This document shows, piece by piece, positions 40,000-43,730 of a DNA stretch of 43,730 bases; position 1 is the stretch's first letter; every line of letters begins with the position of its first letter. The translations under genes and the position numbers were made by a program. The stretch is from positions 1 to 43,730 of the forward strand of contig CANDCW010000016.1 of the NCBI GenBank assembly GCA_947383275.1, written 5' to 3'. The DNA is from an uncultured Bacillota bacterium. Lineage in GTDB: Bacteria > Bacillota > Clostridia > Oscillospirales > Oscillospiraceae. The notes under the pieces were generated by a model. The model was not told the origin of the DNA, searched no databases, and saw nothing but the letters and a program-made list of their open reading frames with translations.

Positions 40000-40098
40000 T
40001 TAATCCTCATCGCGGGACACCTCTAGCGCCTCGGCCAGCTGTTCCTGGGTCTGACCCCGGCGGGTGCGGAGAAATTGCAGGTTATCGGAAAATGCCAT
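40000..40098 (-). pseudogene. Truncated XRE regulator, 32 codons
   Basis: ATG 40098 with GGAGG about 10 bp upstream encodes AFSDNLQFLRTRRGQTQEQ then LAEALEVSRDED and stops. Clostridial XRE proteins start this way (AFSDNLQFLRKxxGxTQEQLAEQLEVSRQSVSKWE). The reading frame ends exactly where the recognition helix should begin. The stop codon abuts the promoter of the PTS-IIC-like gene. It is either a decayed gene cut by a rearrangement that brought in the neighbour, or a short peptide still expressed. Confidence 0.65.
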
Positions 40099-40132
40099 TT
40101 TACATGTACCTCCTTGGTTTCAGGATGGTCTC

Positions 40133-40161
40133 AGCATACCCCGACACGCCCCGCAACTCCA
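40133..40161 (-). promoter_or_regulatory. Promoter of the truncated XRE gene
   Basis: TGGAGT (40156-40161) and TATGCT (40133-40138), 17-bp spacer. Layout and -10 equal those of the XRE-membrane fusion gene upstream. A TTGCG half-site overlaps the -35. Confidence 0.4.
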
Positions 40162-40216
40162 CCGATTTTTTGTTGCGTTTGAAGATTTTTCGGTAAACTT
40201 TCGGTTGCGCGGGGGA

Positions 40217-40852
40217 TTACCCCCCTTTTTTTCCGTTTTTCCACAGCACATAGGCCAAGATCAATCCGCCGATCACCATAATCAGCCCGATGATCAGGGC
40301 CAGGGTGGGGATGGCCAGCATCGCCGACTGAATTCCGGACAAGCCGGAGGCGCCGGATTGGATGACCTGTCCGCTCTCATTATAGATCACGTAGTCTCCC
40401 GGGAACCCTCCGAAGGGGGCGCCGCCAAACCCCATGCCGCCCATACTGCCTATGCTTTGAAAGAAGCTGGAAAACATAAACCGTCCCACAAGGCCGAACA
40501 GGGTCAGCCCGGCCCCCTCCAGGGCCAGATAGATTCCGGCCAGCCAGCCCCACCGGCGGACCATCCTGCCAACAAAGCCTGGCAAATTGGAAAACTGCTC
40601 CTGGCCGGATGCCGGCGGGGGTTCCTGAGCCGGGGACACGTCCCGTTCCGGGCCCTCCCCGTCGTTGAGCAGGTGGTCGGTGGTAACGCTAAAGGCCCTG
40701 GCCAGGGCCAGCAGCTTGTTTACATCGGGGGAGGCCTCCCCCAGCTCCCACTTGCTTACCGCCTGGCGGGATACCCCCACCTGAGCGGCCAGCTCCTCCT
40801 GTGACATCTTCTTGTCCCGGCGGTAATAGGCGATTTTTTCATTCAGCTTCAT
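40217..40852 (-). CDS. XRE regulator fused to a membrane domain
   Basis: The 211-residue protein has an N-terminal helix-turn-helix (MKLNEKIAYYRRDKKMSQEELAAQVGVSRQAVSKWELGEASPDVNKLLALARAF), a Pro/Glu linker, a membrane helix (about 102-125), a Gly/Phe-rich external loop (SMGGMGFGGAPFGGFPG) and a second membrane helix (about 180-205). Such one-protein sensors bind DNA while anchored in the membrane. AAAGGAGG precedes ATG 40852. The CCGCAACCG-type palindrome upstream is its likely operator. Confidence 0.88.
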   Translation of the reverse strand: MKLNEKIAYYRRDKKMSQEELAAQVGVSRQAVSKWELGEASPDVNKLLALARAFSVTTDHLLNDGEGPERDVSPAQEPPPASGQEQFSNLPGFVGRMVRRWGWLAGIYLALEGAGLTLFGLVGRFMFSSFFQSIGSMGGMGFGGAPFGGFPGDYVIYNESGQVIQSGASGLSGIQSAMLAIPTLALIIGLIMVIGGLILAYVLWKNGKKGG

Positions 40853-40878
40853 AGATGCCGCCTCCTTTCCGTGGCTTC

Positions 40879-40907
40879 AGCATAGCAGGAACGCCGGTTG
40901 CGGTCCA
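40879..40907 (-). promoter_or_regulatory. Promoter of the XRE-membrane fusion gene
   Basis: TGGACC (40902-40907) and TATGCT (40879-40884), 17-bp spacer, with a CGGTTGCGG half-site (40895-40903) in the spacer. Confidence 0.5.
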
Positions 40908-40927
40908 CCAGCAATGGCTGGAAGTTT

Positions 40928-40946
40928 CCGCAACCGCCGGTTGCGG
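40928..40946. promoter_or_regulatory. 19-bp palindromic operator CCGCAACCG-C-CGGTTGCGG
   Basis: Perfect inverted 9-bp arms just upstream of the XRE-membrane promoter. A half-site recurs in the spacer, and a variant (TCGGTTGCG, 40201-40209) occurs downstream of this gene, before the truncated XRE gene. Confidence 0.65.
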
Positions 40947-40950
40947 CAGC

Positions 40951-42366
40951 TTAAAATGGCAAAAGCCAGCTGTAATCCGGCCTGCCGCCCACGTTGCTCC
41001 AGTTGTTGGGGGTAAGGCAGATGTTCAGGTCCACCCGGCCGTCGATGCCGTCCACAGCGCCGCTGCTGGAATACTGCCAGATATTATAGTGGTAGCGGAA
41101 GCTGGTGGGGGCGGTATCCTTGGTGTAGTGGGCCAGCCAGAAGGGATAGTCCTGGAGATGCTCCAGAAGAATGCCGTTGGTGTACACCTTTTTAGGGCTT
41201 CCATAGAGCATGGGGGTGTAGCCGGCGTTCTGAATCACCTTGCAGAAGGCCAGCGCGCAGGCTGTGACCGTGTTGCCGTCGCAGCCCTGGGTGCGGGAGT
41301 CCTCCTTATCTTGTTCCTCCCAGTCGAACACCACTGGGTAAGTGACATTGTAAGCCCTGATCCAGTCCAGAAGCATGTACGCCTCTTCCTCCGCCTCGGC
41401 GGGGGTGAGGGCCTGGGAGAAGAAATACACCCCCACCTGCATCCCGTTGTTCAGCGCGCCCCGCATATTGGTGTCAAAGTAGGCGTCCTTCACGATGGCC
41501 CCTTGGGTGTAGCCCCGGTAGCCCGCCCGGATCATGGCGAAGTCCATGCCGGTGGCCGCCACCCGGGACCAGTCTACCTCCTTCTGGTGGGCGGACACGT
41601 CGATCCCCCGGGTATAGGGGCCATCCAGGTAAGACAGGAAGCCGGTCTCCGGGTCCAGGCTGTAGGCCGCGTTGTTGTAGGTGTTGGGCCGGACAGCCCG
41701 GGGAGCGGGCAGGGTATAGCCGTAGGACAGGCCGTAAAAAGCCTTGGCATAGTTCATCACGATGGCAGCGCCCTCCGCCCGGGTGGCGTTGTTTTGAGGC
41801 AAAAAGGTGCCGTCCGTATTGCCGGACATCATCTTGGCCTGGTAGGCCCAGTTCACAGCGGTTCTGGCCCAGTCGGAGACGGCTTCAAGGTCTGTAAAGG
41901 GGGCACGGGGAGGTTCCTGCTCCTGCCCTCCCTGTTGGTTCCACAGCAGGGAGGCAATCTGCTCCCGGGTGACGGGGTCCTCCGGGCCGAAGGAGCCGTC
42001 CTCATAGCCGCTGACCACGCCGTTATGCTTGGCCCAGCGTATGGCGGCAAAGTTGGGGTGGTCCGGCCCCACGTCGGCAAAGGGGGATGCCTCGTCCTGG
42101 TTGTCCTCCCCGCCCGCCGCCTCCAGAGGGGAGCCCGCCAGGCGGTAGAGGGACTCGGCCAGGGCCGCGCGGGTCAGGGGCGCCTCGGGCTGGAAGCGCT
42201 CCCGAGAGACGCCGTCCATCAGCTGGTGCTGCTGGCAGAAGGCGATGGGGGTGGAGTACCAAGCCGTGCGGGCCACATCCGGATAAGTAGTATTGGCGGC
42301 CTGGACGGGCGTCAGGCTCAGGGTCAGCGCCAGCGCCAGGCCGGCTGCCAGGGATTTCTTTTTCAT
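40951..42366 (-). CDS. SLH-domain glycoside hydrolase family 25 (lysozyme)
   Basis: Secreted muramidase anchored to the wall. From ATG 42366 (GAGGAAAA upstream): signal peptide 1-23, three SLH repeats (about 27-77, 95-143, 155-206; e.g. YPDVARTAWYSTPIAF, YEDGSFGPEDPVTREQIA), a linker, and a GH25 domain from about 252 to the end. GIDVSAHQKEVDW holds the first catalytic-site Asp (256) and PVVFDWEEQ the DWE acidic pair (348-350). 471 residues. It should cleave peptidoglycan in remodelling or division. The longer frame to 42456 lacks a ribosome site. The 98-bp gap before it carries the XRE operator only. Confidence 0.93.
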   Translation of the reverse strand: MKKKSLAAGLALALTLSLTPVQAANTTYPDVARTAWYSTPIAFCQQHQLMDGVSRERFQPEAPLTRAALAESLYRLAGSPLEAAGGEDNQDEASPFADVGPDHPNFAAIRWAKHNGVVSGYEDGSFGPEDPVTREQIASLLWNQQGGQEQEPPRAPFTDLEAVSDWARTAVNWAYQAKMMSGNTDGTFLPQNNATRAEGAAIVMNYAKAFYGLSYGYTLPAPRAVRPNTYNNAAYSLDPETGFLSYLDGPYTRGIDVSAHQKEVDWSRVAATGMDFAMIRAGYRGYTQGAIVKDAYFDTNMRGALNNGMQVGVYFFSQALTPAEAEEEAYMLLDWIRAYNVTYPVVFDWEEQDKEDSRTQGCDGNTVTACALAFCKVIQNAGYTPMLYGSPKKVYTNGILLEHLQDYPFWLAHYTKDTAPTSFRYHYNIWQYSSSGAVDGIDGRVDLNICLTPNNWSNVGGRPDYSWLLPF

Positions 42367-42474
42367 AGTTTTCCTCGCTCTCTGTTTTGCTGTCGGGGGA
42401 AAGATTTCCCATTGTCGTACCCTGTCAGTATAGCACGAATCCCCGCCCGGGCTCAACCGTAATTTTATGGAAAA

Positions 42475-42500
42475 AAGGACCGCTCCTTGGAGCGGTCCTT
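42475..42500 (-). terminator. Terminator of the hydroxyacid dehydrogenase gene
   Basis: AAGGACCGCTCC / GGAGCGGTCCTT perfect 12-bp stem, followed by U6 on the minus strand. Confidence 0.9.
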
Positions 42501-42519
42501 CTACAAACTGATTTGCGGC

Positions 42520-43461
42520 TTACTTCAGGCCCATGGCCGCCTTTACCTTGCCGATAATGTGGACGCCGATGGCCCGCGCGGCGTCTGTGGTCTGAGCGCC
42601 CAGGTGGGGAGAGACGATGAAGTTCTCACACTCGAAGAGGGGGGAGTCGAAGCCCGCGCCCTCGGTCAGGCCGCCGGCGGCCAGCTCGTTGGCCATGACG
42701 TCGGTGGCAAAGCCGCCGATCTTGCCGGACTTCAGGGCCTCGTACATATCCTGCTCATTGACGATGCCGCCCCGGGCCATGTTCAGGACCACGGCGCCGT
42801 CCTTCATGGTGGCGATGGACTTGGCGTTGAACAGGTCCTTGGTCTCGGGGGTGAGGGGCATGTGGATGGAGACAAAATCAGAGACCTTCAGCAACTCGTC
42901 CACGGACACGCCCTTGGTCGCCTCCTGGTCGAAGATATACTCAGGCAGGTAGGGATCGTAGGCCACCACATACATCTGGAAAGCATGGGCCAGCTTGGCC
43001 ACGCGCTGGCCCACACGGCCAAAGCCCAGGATGCCCAGGGTCTTGCCCCGCAGCTCGCGGCCCATGAACTTATATTTGTCCCAGTTCTTGCCTACCTTGA
43101 CGTCGTTGCAGGCGTCGATGGTGTGGCGGGAGATATCCAGCATCTTGGAGATGGTCAGCTCGGCAACGGCGTTGTCGTTCAGGCCGGGGGCGTTGAAGAC
43201 CTGGATGCCCTTCTCCTTGGCGGTGTTCATGTCGATGTGGTTCAGGCCCACGGAGCACACGCCGATTACCTTCAGCTTCTTGGCTGCGTCCAGGATCTCC
43301 TTGTTGATGGCGGGGTCCACACGCATGATAAGGACCTCATAGTCGCCGATCATGCCGGCAAGCTCTTCCTGGGTGGGGAGGATCTTGGTATCGACCTCCA
43401 TGTACTTGCCCAGTTCCTCGGAGATGGCGGGGGAGACGACGTCGATGATGAGACATTTCAT
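42520..43461 (-). CDS. D-2-hydroxyacid dehydrogenase (phosphoglycerate dehydrogenase-like)
   Basis: NAD-dependent oxidoreductase of 313 residues. The Rossmann motif is GFGRVG (146-151) followed by DPY. The catalytic triad positions are Arg in NMARGGIVNE (230), Glu around 259 and His in SPHLGAQ (286). It has no ACT regulatory domain, so it is shorter than true SerA and could be a hydroxypyruvate, glyoxylate or phosphoglycerate enzyme. ATG 43461 is preferred, with AGGAAGG upstream; the earlier ATG (43485) has none. It is divergent from a LysR gene, which may control it. Confidence 0.85.
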   Translation of the reverse strand: MKCLIIDVVSPAISEELGKYMEVDTKILPTQEELAGMIGDYEVLIMRVDPAINKEILDAAKKLKVIGVCSVGLNHIDMNTAKEKGIQVFNAPGLNDNAVAELTISKMLDISRHTIDACNDVKVGKNWDKYKFMGRELRGKTLGILGFGRVGQRVAKLAHAFQMYVVAYDPYLPEYIFDQEATKGVSVDELLKVSDFVSIHMPLTPETKDLFNAKSIATMKDGAVVLNMARGGIVNEQDMYEALKSGKIGGFATDVMANELAAGGLTEGAGFDSPLFECENFIVSPHLGAQTTDAARAIGVHIIGKVKAAMGLK

Positions 43462-43573
43462 AAGCCAACATTCCTTCCTGTTCATTTAATTTGGGCGCGG
43501 CCCATTTTAAACCGTTTCTATTGACCATTATGCCATATTTTTGCCAATTTGAAAAGTACCTTTTTGTCGAGGG

Positions 43574-43602
43574 TTGCCACAGCCGTTTGGCTGTGGTATA
43601 AT
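43574..43602 (+). promoter_or_regulatory. Promoter of the LysR gene with hairpin-forming spacer
   Basis: TTGCCA (43574-43579), 17-bp spacer, TATAAT (43597-43602). CCACAGCC / GGCTGTGG (43577-43584, 43589-43596) is a perfect inverted repeat between the two hexamers. Confidence 0.7.
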
Positions 43603-43633
43603 GTATCATCTCACAAAAAAGCGGGGTGTTTTT

Positions 43634-43730
43634 GTGAACTTTCAACATCTAAAATATTTCCTCATGGTGGCGGAGGAGCTGAACATCACCCGGGCGGCGG
43701 AACGGCTGTACATCTCCCAGCAGTCGCTGT
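43634..43730 (+). CDS. LysR-family transcription regulator, 5' end only
   Basis: GTG 43634 opens NFQHLKYFLMVAEELNITRAAERLYISQQSL and runs off the window. This is the LysR winged-helix N-terminus, with QQSL where many have QPAL or QSSL. A GGGGTG site lies 6 bp upstream. The gene is divergent from the hydroxyacid dehydrogenase, the usual arrangement of a LysR regulator and its target. Confidence 0.85.
   Translation, partial: MNFQHLKYFLMVAEELNITRAAERLYISQQSL

Noticed and set aside
1..43730. CRISPR arrays, tRNA or rRNA genes, insertion sequences
   Set aside because: No regularly spaced repeats, no cloverleaf or rRNA stretches, and no transposase or integrase frame noticed by eye.

Overview
The window reads as a chromosomal segment of a GC-rich, endospore-forming Clostridia, most like the Oscillospiraceae (Flavonifractor/Lawsonibacter/Oscillibacter relatives). 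The reasons are a spore protease gene (gpr) beside rpsT, a SpoIIQ-like LytM protein, Gram-positive GGAGG ribosome binding sites, SLH-domain wall proteins, BceAB-type ABC genes and many XRE regulator plus membrane protein pairs. No rRNA, tRNA, CRISPR array or transposase gene was found. Both ends cut genes: a BspA-like LRR protein at the left and a LysR regulator at the right.

Layout. 1-2.6 kb: LRR surface protein and rpiB (minus), then a SpoIIQ-like M23 protein (plus). 2.6-9.9 kb (minus): a giant multidomain protein (HD, helical repeats, NadD-like nucleotidyltransferase, GNAT-like, phosphoribosyltransferase-like), an atypical lactate/malate dehydrogenase and a flavodoxin-fold reductase. 10-12.7 kb: YihY membrane protein, rpsT, gpr and a small membrane protein. 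gpr and the small gene have near-identical forespore-type promoters. 12.8-17.5 kb (minus): a four-gene ABC-2 exporter operon that includes a zinc-ribbon membrane protein. 17.7-21.9 kb: a BceAB-type transporter and a MATE exporter. 22-23.2 kb (minus): the canonical rpsF-ssb-rpsR operon.

23.3-29.9 kb is the main accessory region. Two overlapping large adenine-type DNA methyltransferase genes (one PglX-like with an N-terminal helix-turn-helix, one of the Eco57I/DrmMI type) converge on a gene fusing an XRE helix-turn-helix to a single-HKD phospholipase D-type nuclease. No helicase, PglZ, BrxC, DrmA or DrmB is present, so this is a compact restriction-modification-like system that matches neither complete BREX nor complete DISARM. 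It is the best candidate here for an undescribed system.

30-43.7 kb: M19 dipeptidase, a FadR-type GntR regulator, two tiny divergent genes (one ribbon-helix-helix), ilvD, an XRE plus membrane-protein cassette running into an RluA-type pseudouridine synthase, a phosphoglucomutase/phosphomannomutase, a second XRE with a convergent membrane protein, a PTS-IIC-like permease behind a 38-bp palindrome, a truncated XRE gene, an XRE-membrane fusion regulator, an SLH-anchored GH25 lysozyme, a D-2-hydroxyacid dehydrogenase and a divergent LysR gene. Most regulators have visible inverted-repeat operators at their own promoters.

All functional calls come from reading the sequence and recalling family motifs. 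No database search was run.
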